A DNA stretch of 64,000 nt from assembly GCA_036278735.1 (NCBI GenBank), contig DASUKM010000030.1, positions 124,001-188,000 on the forward strand, written 5' to 3'. Position 1 is the stretch's first letter. Each line of letters begins with the position of its first letter. The position numbers and the translations under genes were made by a program. Below the pieces are notes generated by a model. That model saw nothing but the letters and a program-made list of their open reading frames with translations, did not search any database and had not been told where the DNA came from. This document shows positions 12,447 to 21,907 of this stretch, in pieces. The stretch comes from DASUKM01 sp036278735 (GTDB lineage: Bacteria > Acidobacteriota > Vicinamibacteria > Vicinamibacterales > 2-12-FULL-66-21).

Positions 12447-13432
12447 GTCGTGGTCCTTCGCGAAGATTTCGTGCGTCGTTCGGTCCGGCGGGTCGCCGCC
12501 GGCTTCGTTCCGCTCGCGACCAGCACGGCGAACGGGTCGCCGGTCCGCCGGGAGCCGGTCGTCACCTTGACGTGCTCGAGGCCCGCGTCGGTCAGGAGCC
12601 GCCGCAGCTCGGCAGGCTCGAACCCCGGCCACCTGTCGCCCAGCCGCTCGCGCGTCCAGTGCTCGTCGTGACGGCGCAGATCGAGAATCAGGACGCGGCC
12701 GCCGGGGACGACGACTCGCGCCGCTTCCGCGAGCGCGCGCGCCGGATCGGCGGCGTGGTGCAGCGCCTGCGAGAGCAGCGCCACGTCCATCGATTCGTTC
12801 CGCAGCGGCAGCTTCTCGATCTGTCCGCGGCGCCAGACGATATTGGTCACGCCGCGCCTGCGCGCCAGCTCGCGCGCTCGCGTCAGGACCGGCGCCGAAT
12901 GGTCGATCGCGACGACGCGCGTGGCGAATTGCGCGGCTTCGATCGCCAGATAGCCCTCGCCGCACCCGATGTCGGCGACGCGCAGCGGCGGCAGCAGGTG
13001 ACCCAGCGCGCGGGCCCACGCGGCCCAGCTGCGGCCGGGCACGAGCTGCCGGCGCTCGCCGCTGCCCCCGCCATGCACCTCGAAGTTTTCGCGGCGCACC
13101 CGCCGGACTTCCTCCAGCCGGGCATCGTCGGCCCGGCCGCCCGGCGTCTTTCCGAGGGCGGCAAACTGTTCCCCGAGGACCGGCCACAGCGAGCCGAATC
13201 CGTTGTGGCCGTCGCGCAACGCCGGCGCAACCCGGTAATAGCTGAACCCGGCGTCCCGCTCCTCGACGACGAGCCCTGCGTCCTTGAGCAGGCCGAGGTG
13301 CCGCGACACCCCCGACTGGGCAATCCCCAGGACAGACGTCAGCTCGGTGACGTTCAGCCGTTCGCGATCCAGCAGCCGCAGCAGCCTGAGGCGGCCGTCG
13401 TCGGCCAGGAGCCTGAAGAGGCCCGCACTCAT
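12443..13432 (-). CDS. ArsR-type regulator fused to SAM-dependent methyltransferase
   Basis: A 329-residue fusion. Residues about 1-95 form an ArsR winged helix (LFRLLADDGRLRLLRLLDRERLNVTEL, GIAQSGVSRHLGLLKDAGLV, ERDAGFSYYRVA). Residues about 140-310 form a class I methyltransferase with VADIGCGEGYLAIEAAQ (SAM-binding loop), VVAIDHSAPVL and LSQALHHAADPARAL. ArsR-methyltransferase fusions next to methionine-cycle genes are known in several phyla, and the natural inference is a sensor of SAM or S-adenosylhomocysteine that controls metH. The start MSAGLFRLL lies 7 nt after a -10-like box, giving a leaderless mRNA. The C-terminal tail is very basic (TRRTERRTKSSRRTTT). Confidence 0.85.
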
Positions 13433-13469
13433 ATCTATAAATCTATATGGATGTATACGGTGCTGGCAA
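13430..13469 (-). promoter_or_regulatory. Promoter of the ArsR-methyltransferase/metH operon with tandem ATCTATA
   Basis: On the minus strand TTGCCA (13469-13464), an 18-nt spacer, TAGATT (13445-13440), 7 nt, then ATG. The -10 region contains two ATCTATA copies at 13433-13439 and 13441-13447 (8-bp period), and CATAT/ATATG arms flank it. It is an AT-rich patch in GC-rich surroundings, a plausible ArsR operator. Confidence 0.6.
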
Positions 13470-13473
13470 GGGC

Positions 13474-13533
13474 GGTCAGCCCATGAAGGGCTGACCCACA
13501 CGCGGTCTTGAGGGTCAGGGCTTCAGCCCTGAC
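13474..13533. repeat. Two REP-like palindromes
   Basis: GGTCAGCCC-ATGAA-GGGCTGACC (13474-13496; 9-bp stem) is followed by GTCAGGGCT-TC-AGCCCTGAC (13514-13533; 9-bp stem). The first is identical over at least 28 bp to a copy at 56.6 kb. They lie between the divergent promoters of the metH operon and the next gene. Confidence 0.7.
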
Positions 13534-13570
13534 GAGTTCGCGCTCGACGGCCATCGAGAACGACCGCTGC

Positions 13571-13585
13571 GATAATGGCTGCATG
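13571..13585 (+). promoter_or_regulatory. Leaderless -10 box GATAAT
   Basis: GATAAT (13571-13576) ends 6 nt before the ATG at 13583; no Shine-Dalgarno is present. Confidence 0.5.
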
Positions 13586-14215
13586 CCCGCGGCCCTGAGA
13601 GTGTATCGCAGCGAACGCCGGCCGGCGGCGGCCCTGATCCTCGCGCCGGGGGCGGGCGCCGGGCAGGACAGCCCGTTCATGACCGATGCCGCCACCGCGC
13701 TCGCCTCGCGCGGCCTCGTCGTCGCGACGTTCGACTTTCCGTACCGGACGGCGGGGCGCAAGGCGCCCGACCCGGGTCGCGTGCTCGAAGCGCACTGGAG
13801 AGCGTCGATCGAGGCGGCAACCGGCGAATCCTCGTTCGAAGCGCTGCCGCTGTTCATCGGCGGCAAGTCGATGGGCGGGCGGATCGCGTCGCAGGTCGCG
13901 GCGGCCGGCGACCTGCCGATCGCCGGCCTGGTGTTCCTCGGCTATCCGCTGCATCCGCCGGGCAAGCCGTCACAACGGCGGGATCGGCACCTGCCGTCGA
14001 TTCATCGTCGGATGCTCTTTGTGCAGGGCACGAGGGATCCGTTCGGCACGGCGGCCGAGATCCGCGAGCTGATCCCACGGCTCGACGATCGAACCCGGCT
14101 GCTGGACATTGAGGGCGGCGATCATTCGTTCAAGGTGCCGGCGCGCAGCGGCCGGACCTATGCCGGCGTGCTCACCGGGATTTTCGACGCGGTCGTGGCC
14201 TGGATCACGGCGTGA
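13583..14215 (+). CDS. Alpha/beta hydrolase of the TEX30/KANSL3 type
   Basis: A 210-residue alpha/beta hydrolase. ALILAPGAGAGQDSPFM forms the oxyanion region, FIGGKSMGGR contains the nucleophile Ser in a GxSxG elbow, FVQGTRDPFG the Asp and IEGGDHSF the His. The short, lidless layout fits the TEX30/KANSL3-like group, whose bacterial members have unknown substrates. There is no signal peptide, so it is cytosolic. Its 3' end overlaps the convergent gene by 11 bp. Confidence 0.78.
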   Translation: MPAALRVYRSERRPAAALILAPGAGAGQDSPFMTDAATALASRGLVVATFDFPYRTAGRKAPDPGRVLEAHWRASIEAATGESSFEALPLFIGGKSMGGRIASQVAAAGDLPIAGLVFLGYPLHPPGKPSQRRDRHLPSIHRRMLFVQGTRDPFGTAAEIRELIPRLDDRTRLLDIEGGDHSFKVPARSGRTYAGVLTGIFDAVVAWITA

Positions 14216-14687
14216 CGGCATCCTTCTTTTTTCTCAGGTTCAGCTTTCGCAGATGGCGCTCGTGCGCTTCCTCGACGGAGTGCGATAGGGTGAGGTTGAC
14301 GTCCTGCTTGGCCATCTGGACGAGCTGGCCGTAGTACTTGTGCAGCGCCCTGAGTTCGTCTTCCGAGAGGTCCTCGACGTCGATCAGCCGATTGCTGGCC
14401 CCTTCGACCGCGGCCACCAGCTCGTTGAGCTTCAACTGAATCGCCAGCGAGTCCTTGTTCTGCGTCCGCTGAATCAGGAACACCATCAGGAACGTGATGA
14501 TGGTCGTGCCGGTGTTGATGACGAGCTGCCAGGTATTCGAGAAGCCGAACACCGGGCCGAGCACCGCCCAGAGGATGATGGCCGTGCAGGCGAGCCCGAA
14601 CGCGGCGCTGCCGCCGGTCCAGCGGGTGACCCGACTCGAAAATTGCTCGAACGCGCGCCCGATCCCCGTTTTGGTCTTGCGAGCCAT
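14205..14687 (-). CDS. Low-affinity iron permease family membrane protein
   Basis: A 160-residue protein. A basic N-terminus (KTKTGIGRAFEQFSSRVTRWTGG) is followed by two membrane helices at about 28-48 and 57-78, a conserved NTGTTIITFLMVFLIQRTQNKD segment, and a charged helical C-terminus. This arrangement is that of bacterial members of the low-affinity iron permease family; transport has not been shown for most of them. The start follows GGAGG. The 3' end overlaps the upstream hydrolase gene. Confidence 0.75.
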   Translation of the reverse strand: MARKTKTGIGRAFEQFSSRVTRWTGGSAAFGLACTAIILWAVLGPVFGFSNTWQLVINTGTTIITFLMVFLIQRTQNKDSLAIQLKLNELVAAVEGASNRLIDVEDLSEDELRALHKYYGQLVQMAKQDVNLTLSHSVEEAHERHLRKLNLRKKKDAVTP

Positions 14688-14768
14688 CGCTGTCCTCCAG
14701 CCCGACGGTTGTGCACACATCGCGCCAGCATCGGCGCGCCCGGCTCGCCCGGCGTCGAGGGCGCGATC

Positions 14769-14783
14769 TATAGTGATCGGATG
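14769..14783 (+). promoter_or_regulatory. Leaderless -10 box TATAGT of the oligoendopeptidase gene
   Basis: TATAGT (14769-14774) is followed by 6 nt and the ATG at 14781; no ribosome-binding site is visible. Confidence 0.55.
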
Positions 14784-16619
14784 CCTTCAGAGACCCTGAC
14801 CCAGCAGCCACCGCCGGCCGGCACCCGCCGGCGCGAGGACATAGACAATCGATTCAAGTGGAATCTGGCCGACATCTTCGAATCCTGGGACGCGTGGCAG
14901 GCCGCCTTCGCGCAGCTCGACGAGGGCATCGGCCGTTACGCGGCGCTGAAGGGGACGCTGGCGCTCGGACCCGATCGGCTGCTCGAGGCGCTGCGGTTGT
15001 CCGAGACGCTGGGCCAGCTCGCGTACAAGGTCTGGTACTACCCGTCGCTCTGGTACGACCAGGACCAGCGCGACAACGCCGTCAATGCGCGGCGGCAGCA
15101 GGTGCAGATCCTCTTCGCGAAGTGGAAGCAGGCAGAGTCGTGGTTCAACCCCGAGCTCCTGCAGATCCCGCTCGACACCGTCCGCCGCTGGATGGACGAG
15201 CACGAACCGCTGCGGCTGTATCACTTCGCCCTCGAGGACCTCTACCGCCAGCAGGAGCACGTGCTCGACGACAAAGGGGAGCGGCTCATGTCGCTCGCGA
15301 GCCAGCTCGCGTCTGCGCCGAACGACGCCTACTGGGCGCTCACCACCGCGGATGCGGTCTTCCCGTCGGTCACGCTGTCGAACGGCGAAGCGGTGACGGT
15401 CACGTACGGCCAGTACCGCGCCATCCTCGCGACCCGGCGCGAGCAGGCGGATCGCGAGAAGGCGTTCACGGCGCTCTACGACACGTACAAGACGAGCCTG
15501 AACACGTACGCGTCGCTCTACAACGGCGTGTGCCAGCGCGACTGGTTCCAGGCGCGGGCGCGCGGCTACGCGAGCACGCTCGAGGCGGCGCTGCACGGCG
15601 ACAACATCCCCGTCTCGGTGGTCCACAACCTGATCGAGACGACCCGCGCCGGCGTCGAGCCGCTCCGCCGGTACCACCGGCTCCGCCGGAAGGCGCTCGG
15701 CGTCTCCTCGTACCACGTCTACGACTTCTCGATTCCGCTGGTCACCTACGACAAGAAGTACGAGTACGAACAGGTGCTGGACTGGATCGCCGACTCGATC
15801 GCGCCGCTCGGACCGGCGTATCAGGCGCGCGTCCGCGAGGGGTTTCGCGGCGGCTGGATCGACGTCTACGAGAACGAAGGCAAGCGCTCCGGCGCGTACT
15901 CGGCGCCCGTGTACGGCACCCATCCGTACATGCTGCTCAACTACACCGACACGCTCGACGACGTGTTCACGACGGCGCACGAGATGGGGCACTCGATGCA
16001 CACCATCCTCTCGCACGAGGCGCAGCCGTTCATCTATTCCAACTACACCATCTTCGTGGCCGAAGTGCCGTCGACGCTGAGCGAGGCGCTGCTGCTCGAA
16101 TACATGCTCGCGCGCTCGACCGACCCGACCGAACGAATCGTCCTGCTCCAGCACGCGATCGACAACATCGCCGGCACCTTCTACACGCAGGTGCTCTTTG
16201 CCGACTACGAGCTGCGGGCGCACCGCCTCGCCGAGCAGGACCAGCCGATCACGGCCGACATCCTGAGCCAGACCTACACCGAATTGCTGACGGACTATTA
16301 CGGCGACGCGGTGGACCTGAACCCGCTGACGGGCATCACGTGGGCCCGGATTCCACACTTCTTCAACTCGCCGTACTACGTGTACCAGTACGCGACCTGC
16401 TTCGCGTCGGCGGCAGAGATCGCGCGCGAGATCGGCCGCGGCGGCGACGCGCGCGGCCGCTACCTGGCGCTGCTCCGGTCGGGCGGAAGCGATCACCCGA
16501 TGACGCTGCTGAAGAACGCGGGGGTGGACTTGAGCCGGCCCGACACGGTGCGAGCCGTCGTCGATCAACTGGACGGGCTCGTGTCGCGCCTCGAGCGGGA
16601 GCTCGAGCACAGGCGCTGA
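14781..16619 (+). CDS. pepF: Oligoendopeptidase F (M3 family)
   Basis: A 612-residue zinc metallopeptidase, full length for the family. The catalytic site is TTAHEMGHSMHT (zinc His pair and catalytic Glu, about residue 400), followed about 25 residues later by the third ligand Glu in FVAEVPSTLSEALLLEY. The N-terminal helical domain (RFKWNLADIFESWDAW) matches the F-type substrate channel. It cleaves oligopeptides in the cytosol; no signal peptide is present. The start at 14781 is set by the leaderless-type promoter directly before it. Confidence 0.92.
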   Translation: MPSETLTQQPPPAGTRRREDIDNRFKWNLADIFESWDAWQAAFAQLDEGIGRYAALKGTLALGPDRLLEALRLSETLGQLAYKVWYYPSLWYDQDQRDNAVNARRQQVQILFAKWKQAESWFNPELLQIPLDTVRRWMDEHEPLRLYHFALEDLYRQQEHVLDDKGERLMSLASQLASAPNDAYWALTTADAVFPSVTLSNGEAVTVTYGQYRAILATRREQADREKAFTALYDTYKTSLNTYASLYNGVCQRDWFQARARGYASTLEAALHGDNIPVSVVHNLIETTRAGVEPLRRYHRLRRKALGVSSYHVYDFSIPLVTYDKKYEYEQVLDWIADSIAPLGPAYQARVREGFRGGWIDVYENEGKRSGAYSAPVYGTHPYMLLNYTDTLDDVFTTAHEMGHSMHTILSHEAQPFIYSNYTIFVAEVPSTLSEALLLEYMLARSTDPTERIVLLQHAIDNIAGTFYTQVLFADYELRAHRLAEQDQPITADILSQTYTELLTDYYGDAVDLNPLTGITWARIPHFFNSPYYVYQYATCFASAAEIAREIGRGGDARGRYLALLRSGGSDHPMTLLKNAGVDLSRPDTVRAVVDQLDGLVSRLERELEHRR

Positions 16620-16625
16620 CCCCGC

Positions 16626-16649
16626 CAGGCCGTTGTCCTTTATGGCCTG
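16626..16649. repeat. CAGGCC/GGCCTG inverted repeat
   Basis: CAGGCC (16626-16631) and GGCCTG (16644-16649) flank a 12-nt spacer between convergent genes. The right arm with its flank TATGGCCTGAC resembles the copy at 49734-49750. It overlaps the MFS gene's last codons. Confidence 0.35.
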
Positions 16650-17866
16650 ACGCTGCCGGCGGCCGGCTGCTGATCGACCACGGGCCGGCGATATCGCGTC
16701 GACAGCGCCGCGGTGGCAACGAGCACGAGCGCGGCGGAGGCGTACGCGGTGCCTTCCCCCCAGACCTGCAGCAGGCCATTGCCCCAGATGGGCCCGATCG
16801 TCCGGCCCAGACTCTCGAGCGCACCCGCCGCCCCCTGCACCCGTCCCTGCTCGTGGCGCCCGCCCGCCGTGCTCACCATCGTGATCAGCGACGGATTGCA
16901 GAGGCCGATCCCGATGGCCCCGGGCACGAGCATCGCGACGAACACCCAGAGCGAGTAGGTGAGCGCGCTGCCGCCCCAGCCGACCGCGGCGAAGAGCAAC
17001 CCGATCGTCAGCATCCGCCGTTCGCCGAGCCGCCGCGCGATCGTGCCGACGAACACCCCCTGGATGACGACGCCGAGAAAGCCGAACGCGCTCAGCAGGT
17101 ATCCCGTCTGGGTCGCGTCGAACGCGAACCGCCGCGCGCCGAACAGCGCAAACGTCGTCTGGTAGACCGCAAACGACGCCCAATACAGGAAGTCGACGGC
17201 GAAGAGCAGCCGGATGGCCGGCCGCCGGCCGAGATCCAGCAGGTTCTTCCATGGCGATCCGGCGACGGCGTGCACGCGGTGCACCGTTTCCGGCAGCCAC
17301 ACCCAGGCGAGCACGATCGCGACCAGCGTGATGACCGCCGCGGCCCAGATGGGCGCCGTATAGCTGATCTTCGCGAACAAGCCGCCGAGGCCCGGCCCGA
17401 CGATGAAGCCGAGGCCGAACGCCGCGCCGAGCATGCCGAACGACTTCGCGCGATTCTCTTCCGTCGTGACGTCGCCGATATACGCGCGCGCCGTCGTGAT
17501 GTTCCCCCCCGAGAGGCCGTCAATCGCCCGCGCGACGAACAGCATCGTCATCGAATGCGCGAGGGCGAGCATCACGAAGCTGACGACGGTGCCGAGGAGG
17601 CTGAACAGCAGGACCGGCCGACGGCCCCATCGATCGGACAACTCGCCGAGCAGCGGCGACGCGATCAGTTGACAGACGGAAAAGGCGGCAAACAGCAGCC
17701 CGATCGCCAGCGGCGAGGCGCCGAACGTTTCGGCATAGAACGGCAGCAGCGGGATGATGATCCCGAAGCCGACGAGATTGACGAAGACGGTGAGAAAGAT
17801 GACGACGAGTGCGCGGCGCTCGCCGGGCATTCCCGGCGCCGCTTCTGCGGCCTGCGGACCGCTCAT
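16640..17866 (-). CDS. MFS transporter, TetA/TCR-like exporter
   Basis: A 408-residue protein with 12 predicted membrane helices. GELSDRWGRRPVLLFSLLG is the loop 2-3 signature of drug:H+ antiporters, and GDVTTEENRAKSFGMLGAAFGLGFIVGPGLGG is motif C of the TCR/Tet group. Substrate unknown; drugs or metabolites are both possible. Its ATG overlaps the stop of the cyclophilin gene upstream (ATGA), so both are made from one transcript. Confidence 0.85.
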   Translation of the reverse strand: MSGPQAAEAAPGMPGERRALVVIFLTVFVNLVGFGIIIPLLPFYAETFGASPLAIGLLFAAFSVCQLIASPLLGELSDRWGRRPVLLFSLLGTVVSFVMLALAHSMTMLFVARAIDGLSGGNITTARAYIGDVTTEENRAKSFGMLGAAFGLGFIVGPGLGGLFAKISYTAPIWAAAVITLVAIVLAWVWLPETVHRVHAVAGSPWKNLLDLGRRPAIRLLFAVDFLYWASFAVYQTTFALFGARRFAFDATQTGYLLSAFGFLGVVIQGVFVGTIARRLGERRMLTIGLLFAAVGWGGSALTYSLWVFVAMLVPGAIGIGLCNPSLITMVSTAGGRHEQGRVQGAAGALESLGRTIGPIWGNGLLQVWGEGTAYASAALVLVATAALSTRYRRPVVDQQPAAGSVRP

Positions 17867-18444
17867 GCCCCCCCTTTGACCGTCACGCGCTCGATCACGA
17901 CGGGCGTCACGGGTACGTCTTCCATGCCGTCTTTCGTCGTGGTGTCGACGTTCGCGATCTTGTCGACGACGTCCATGCCGGCGATGACCCGCCCGAAGAC
18001 GGCGTAGCCGAAATCGTCGGTCGAGTAGCCGGTGTGGTCGAACTGCCGGTTGTTCGCCACGTTGATATAGAACTGCGACGTGCCGCTGCGCAGCACGCGG
18101 GTGCGCGCGACCGCGATCGTGCCGCGCTCGTTCCCCAATCCGTTGGTCGCCTCGTTCTGGATCGGCGGCCGCGTCTCCTTCTCGACCAGCGTCGGGGTGA
18201 ACCCGCCGCCCTGGACGACGAGGCCGGGGATGACCCGGTGGAAGATCGTCCCGTCATAGAAGCGGTCGCGGGCGTAGCGGAGGAAGTTGTCGACCGAGAC
18301 CGGCGCATCCGCCTTGAACAGCTCGATCGTAATGTCGCCCATCGAGGTGTGGAGCACCGCGACCGGGTTGCCGGGGGCCGGCGTGGCCGGTTTCGGCGCG
18401 GGAGCCTGGAGGCCGAGGGCGAGAATGAACGCGAGGGAGAGCAT
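17863..18444 (-). CDS. Secreted cyclophilin-type peptidyl-prolyl isomerase
   Basis: A 193-residue protein with a short N-terminal hydrophobic signal (MLSLAFILALGLQ) and a Pro/Ala linker, then one cyclophilin domain (about 27-190). Active-site residues are seen in IFHRVIPGLVVQGGG (Arg, Phe, Gln) and SGTSQFYINVANN. It probably folds exported proteins in the periplasm. First gene of a two-gene operon with the MFS exporter. Confidence 0.88.
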   Translation of the reverse strand: MLSLAFILALGLQAPAPKPATPAPGNPVAVLHTSMGDITIELFKADAPVSVDNFLRYARDRFYDGTIFHRVIPGLVVQGGGFTPTLVEKETRPPIQNEATNGLGNERGTIAVARTRVLRSGTSQFYINVANNRQFDHTGYSTDDFGYAVFGRVIAGMDVVDKIANVDTTTKDGMEDVPVTPVVIERVTVKGGA

Positions 18445-18556
18445 GGATTGACCGGTTCCGGACGTTGTGGCCGCAGGCGCACACCAGCAGCGTATTCAAG
18501 CGAATGGATCCTCGATGTTAGGCCCTGGAGCGTGCACGCGTCAATGTGGGCTGCGC

Positions 18557-18562
18557 TACAAT
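18557..18562 (+). promoter_or_regulatory. -10 box TACAAT
   Basis: TACAAT lies 42 bp before the next ATG; a GGGAGG ribosome-binding site follows, so this gene has a conventional leader. Confidence 0.45.
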
Positions 18563-18604
18563 AGGAACTCTTCGCCCCCGGAACTCGAGCGCGGGAGGAC
18601 GACC

Positions 18605-18952
18605 ATGGCAACCGAATCGTACCGCGAAGAACGAGAACTGGCCGACTATATCCGGGCCGGTGCGCAGCGCGGACCGCAGTGCTTTGGCAGTTACTTCGAC
18701 GAGAAGGGCGGATCGTGCGCGCTCGGCGCCGTGTACGAAGGCGTGTATCACCTGCCGCGCGAGCACGGCAAGTTGATCCCCGAACATCTCGAGCGGCTCT
18801 TCCGCTGTCTCGATGGGTTGACCCGGCGCTGCCCGCACGAGGATTGTCACAAACGGCTGCCGCTCGCCCCGATGATCGTGCACCTCAACGACGATCACCG
18901 GTGGACGCGCGAGCAGATTGCCGACTGGCTCACGCAGGAATCGAACGCGTAG
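18605..18952 (+). CDS. Cys/His-containing protein of unknown function
   Basis: A 115-residue soluble protein I cannot assign. It has a charged helical start (TESYREERELADYIRAGAQRG), a Cys-Gly segment (CFGSYFDEKGGSCALGAVYEG), then CLDGLTRRCPHEDCHKRLPL and VHLNDDHRWTREQIADWL. Two groups of Cys/His (RCPHEDCH and VHLNDDH) could form a small metal site. The last part resembles a helix that occurs in phage-like small proteins. The start follows GGGAGG at a normal distance. Confidence 0.6.
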   Translation: MATESYREERELADYIRAGAQRGPQCFGSYFDEKGGSCALGAVYEGVYHLPREHGKLIPEHLERLFRCLDGLTRRCPHEDCHKRLPLAPMIVHLNDDHRWTREQIADWLTQESNA

Positions 18953-19012
18953 ATCGCAACCAGGCCGCCGGCGGCTCCGTCCCGGCGATCTGGTTGGAAG
19001 AAAGTCTCCCCC

Positions 19013-21907
19013 ATGTCTTTCCTCGATCGTTTCAAGCCCCAGCCGAAATGGAAGTCCGCCGACCCTGACGTGCGCGCCGCCGGCGTGCTCGAATTGGGGG
19101 GGGAACCGGAGGATGTCGCGGTGCTCACCAGCCTCGCGCGCGAGGATGCGGACGCGCGGGTGCGGCGCGCCGCGGCCGCCCGCGTCGGCGACGTGGCCGT
19201 GCTGGTGGCGATCGCGGGCAGCGACCCCGACGAGACGATCCGCGGCGAGGTGACGGATCGCCTGGCCGCGATTGCGCTGGCCGACGATCGATCGGAGGTG
19301 GCCTCGGCCGCGGTCGCCGGCCTGACGGACCCGCGGCAGTTGGCGACGGTCGCCAAGGGTTCGGCCGTCGAGCGCGTGCGGACCGATGCGGTGGCGCGGA
19401 TCACCGACGTCAAGACGCTCGGGTCGGTGGCGCGGCAGGCCGCCGATGCGCAGACCGCGCGTCTCGCGGCCGAACGCATCACGGATCCGGCGGAACTGCT
19501 GGCCGTCGCGGCAAAGACTGATCACAAGGATGCGGGGGTCACCGCGCTCGAACGCGCGGCGGCGATCGCCGCGATCGATCGTGCGGCGCTGGACGGGCTG
19601 GCGTCGCGGGCGAAGAACAAGTCGGTGGCAAAGCGGGCAAAGGCAATGGTGCAGGCACTCGACGAAACGGAAGCGGCACGGCGGGCGGACCTCGAACAAC
19701 GGCAGCAGCGGCGCGCGGCGGCGCTCGCGCATGTCGAAGCGCTCGCGGCGCGGCCCGCCGCCCAAGGCGCGGCGCTCGAACTCGCCGACGCCGAACGCGA
19801 ATGGCGCGAGCTGACTGCCGGCGACGCGGCGCCGGACGCGGACGCCGCCGCCCGGTTCGCCGCCGCGGTCGCCACGGCGCATCAGGCGATTGCCGCCGCG
19901 GAGCAGGAAATGGCGACGCAGCGGGAGTTGACCGAGCGCGTGGCCGCGCACCGTGCCGCGCGGCTGGCGTTGTGCGAGCGCGTCGAGGCGCTGCGCGGCG
20001 ACGGGATCCCGGAGGCGCTCGCGCAGGCGCAGGCCGAGTGGGCCGCGTTGCCGCCCGACGCCGGAGAAACCGTCGACGACGGCCTGCGGGTCCGGTTCGA
20101 CGACGCCTGCCGCCGCGCCGGCGAGCGGGTCGCGAACCGCGAAGACCTCGCCCGCATTCAGGCGAGGCTCGGTGAGCTCGCGCAGGAGGCCGAACAGGTC
20201 AGCGCGCAGGACGACGGCCCCGCCTACGTGTGGGACGCCATCGCCCGCGAATGGCGGGAGCTCCAGCCCCGGGCCGAGGAGCTCGATCCGGATCTCGTCC
20301 GGCGCTTCACGGAAGCCGAGGCGCGCATCCACGAGCGCGTGGAGGCACGGCGGCAGGCGGCCGAACGCACGCTCAGGCAGCAGATGCAGCGCCTGGATCA
20401 GCTCATCGAGCGCGCGGAGAAGCGGGCCGCCGCCGAAGACCTGACGCTTCGCGAGGCCGACAAAGCCGCGCGCGATCTGCGCGCCGCCATCGAAGCGCCG
20501 CTGGCGGTGCCGCCGGCCGAACGCGACGCGCTCGTCAATCGGCTGAAACACGCCCTCGCCACGCTGGCGCCGCGCCTGCACGAGTTGCGCGAAATGGACG
20601 AGTGGAAGCGGTTCGCGAACGCCGCCGTCCAGGAAGAGCTGATCGCCAAGACGGAAGCGCTCGGCACGACGTACGATCTCGCGCAACCGGATCAAATGGA
20701 AAAGGCGGCGCGCGCGCTGCACGAGATCCAGGAGCAGTGGAAGCAGGTCGCCGAAGCGCCGCGGGCCCAGGCGCAGACGCTCTGGCATCGTTACCGCCAG
20801 GCCGCCGACCCGATCCAGGCGAAGGCGCGCGAGTTCTTCGCGCAGCGCGCCGGCGAACGCGAGGCCAACCTGGCGGCCCGCATCGCCCTCTGCGAGCGCG
20901 CCGAGGCGGTCACCGATTCGACCGACTGGATCAAGACCGCCGAGGAGCTGAAGAAGCTCCAGGCCGAATGGCAGCAGATCGGACCCGTCCCGCGCAACGA
21001 CACGCGCCTGGTCTGGAAGCGGTTCCGCGAGGCCTGCGACCGCTTCTTCACGCGGCGCAACACGGACCTCGCCGAGCGCAAGGAAGTCTGGGCCGCCAAC
21101 CAGGCCCGCAAGGAGGCGCTCTGCGCGCGCGCCGAAGAGCTGGCCGGCTCGCGCGAGTGGGAACGCGCCGCCTCCGAAATCCGCCGGCTCCAAGCGGAAT
21201 GGAAGACCGTCGGTCCGGTCCGCCGCAACAAGTCCGAGGTGCTGTGGCAGCGCTTCCGCGGCGCCTGCGATCAATTCTTCGAGCGGTACAAGCGGCGCGA
21301 CGAGATCGAGCTGGAATCGCGGCAGGCCGACCGCGAAGCGCTCGTGCAGGAACTCGAAACGCTCGCACCCGCCGAGGGGGGCGCGCCCGCGGATCTGGTA
21401 GAACGCGTCCGCTCCCTTCGCTCCCGCTGGAACCAGACGACGGCCGCGGTGCGGCAGGGGGCCGACCCCCTCAGCGCGCGCTTCGTCGACGCCCTCCAGG
21501 CGTTGATCACGCGCTACCCCGGTGCCTTCAGCGGCACGGAGCTGGACGTCGAGGCGAGCCGCCAGCGGATGGAAAAGTTGTGCGTCCGGGTCGAAGGCTT
21601 TCTCGGCGGCGAGGCGGCGGCACCCGCGGAGACGAACTCGTCGCAGGCGCTCGCCGCGATGCTGCGCGAAGCGCTTGCCGCCAACACGATCGGCGGCCGC
21701 GCCGGCGAGGAGACGAAGTGGCGGTCGATGGCCGACGAGGTCAGGCAGGCGCAGGCGTCGTGGACGCGCCTCGGACCGATTCCCGGCGAAGCCGGCCGCC
21801 AGCTCGCCGATCGATTCCACAAGGCGTGCAACCGTTTCTTCGATCAGTACCGTCGCCACGTGCCGCCGACGCCGCGCAGCGGCCGCCCCATGCAGACGAT
21901 GCGCTAG
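19013..21907 (+). CDS. Large DUF349 helical-repeat protein
   Basis: A 964-residue, almost wholly helical protein. The first 200 residues hold HEAT-like repeats (SADPDVRAAGVLELGG, EDADARVRRAAAARVGD, DPDETIRGEVTDRLAAIA). The remainder contains several DUF349 units, each with W-x5-G-x-hydrophobic-P-R followed by a FR/FHxACxxFF helix; the clearest are at about residues 640-685 and 725-765 (IGPVPRNDTRLVWKRFREAC; VGPVRRNKSEVLWQRFRGAC). Long coiled coils separate them. The function of DUF349 proteins is unknown. The start follows GGAAGAAAG. Its stop overlaps that of the convergent gene by 4 bp. Confidence 0.82.
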   Translation: MSFLDRFKPQPKWKSADPDVRAAGVLELGGEPEDVAVLTSLAREDADARVRRAAAARVGDVAVLVAIAGSDPDETIRGEVTDRLAAIALADDRSEVASAAVAGLTDPRQLATVAKGSAVERVRTDAVARITDVKTLGSVARQAADAQTARLAAERITDPAELLAVAAKTDHKDAGVTALERAAAIAAIDRAALDGLASRAKNKSVAKRAKAMVQALDETEAARRADLEQRQQRRAAALAHVEALAARPAAQGAALELADAEREWRELTAGDAAPDADAAARFAAAVATAHQAIAAAEQEMATQRELTERVAAHRAARLALCERVEALRGDGIPEALAQAQAEWAALPPDAGETVDDGLRVRFDDACRRAGERVANREDLARIQARLGELAQEAEQVSAQDDGPAYVWDAIAREWRELQPRAEELDPDLVRRFTEAEARIHERVEARRQAAERTLRQQMQRLDQLIERAEKRAAAEDLTLREADKAARDLRAAIEAPLAVPPAERDALVNRLKHALATLAPRLHELREMDEWKRFANAAVQEELIAKTEALGTTYDLAQPDQMEKAARALHEIQEQWKQVAEAPRAQAQTLWHRYRQAADPIQAKAREFFAQRAGEREANLAARIALCERAEAVTDSTDWIKTAEELKKLQAEWQQIGPVPRNDTRLVWKRFREACDRFFTRRNTDLAERKEVWAANQARKEALCARAEELAGSREWERAASEIRRLQAEWKTVGPVRRNKSEVLWQRFRGACDQFFERYKRRDEIELESRQADREALVQELETLAPAEGGAPADLVERVRSLRSRWNQTTAAVRQGADPLSARFVDALQALITRYPGAFSGTELDVEASRQRMEKLCVRVEGFLGGEAAAPAETNSSQALAAMLREALAANTIGGRAGEETKWRSMADEVRQAQASWTRLGPIPGEAGRQLADRFHKACNRFFDQYRRHVPPTPRSGRPMQTMR

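Noticed and set aside
13433..13582. Possible SAM or cobalamin riboswitch for metH
   Set aside because: The operon starts leaderless at 13432, leaving no room for an RNA leader, and no aptamer motif is seen.
14858..18007. Plus-strand frame over pepF and the MFS exporter
   Set aside because: Shadow frame crossing two well-supported genes on opposite strands.
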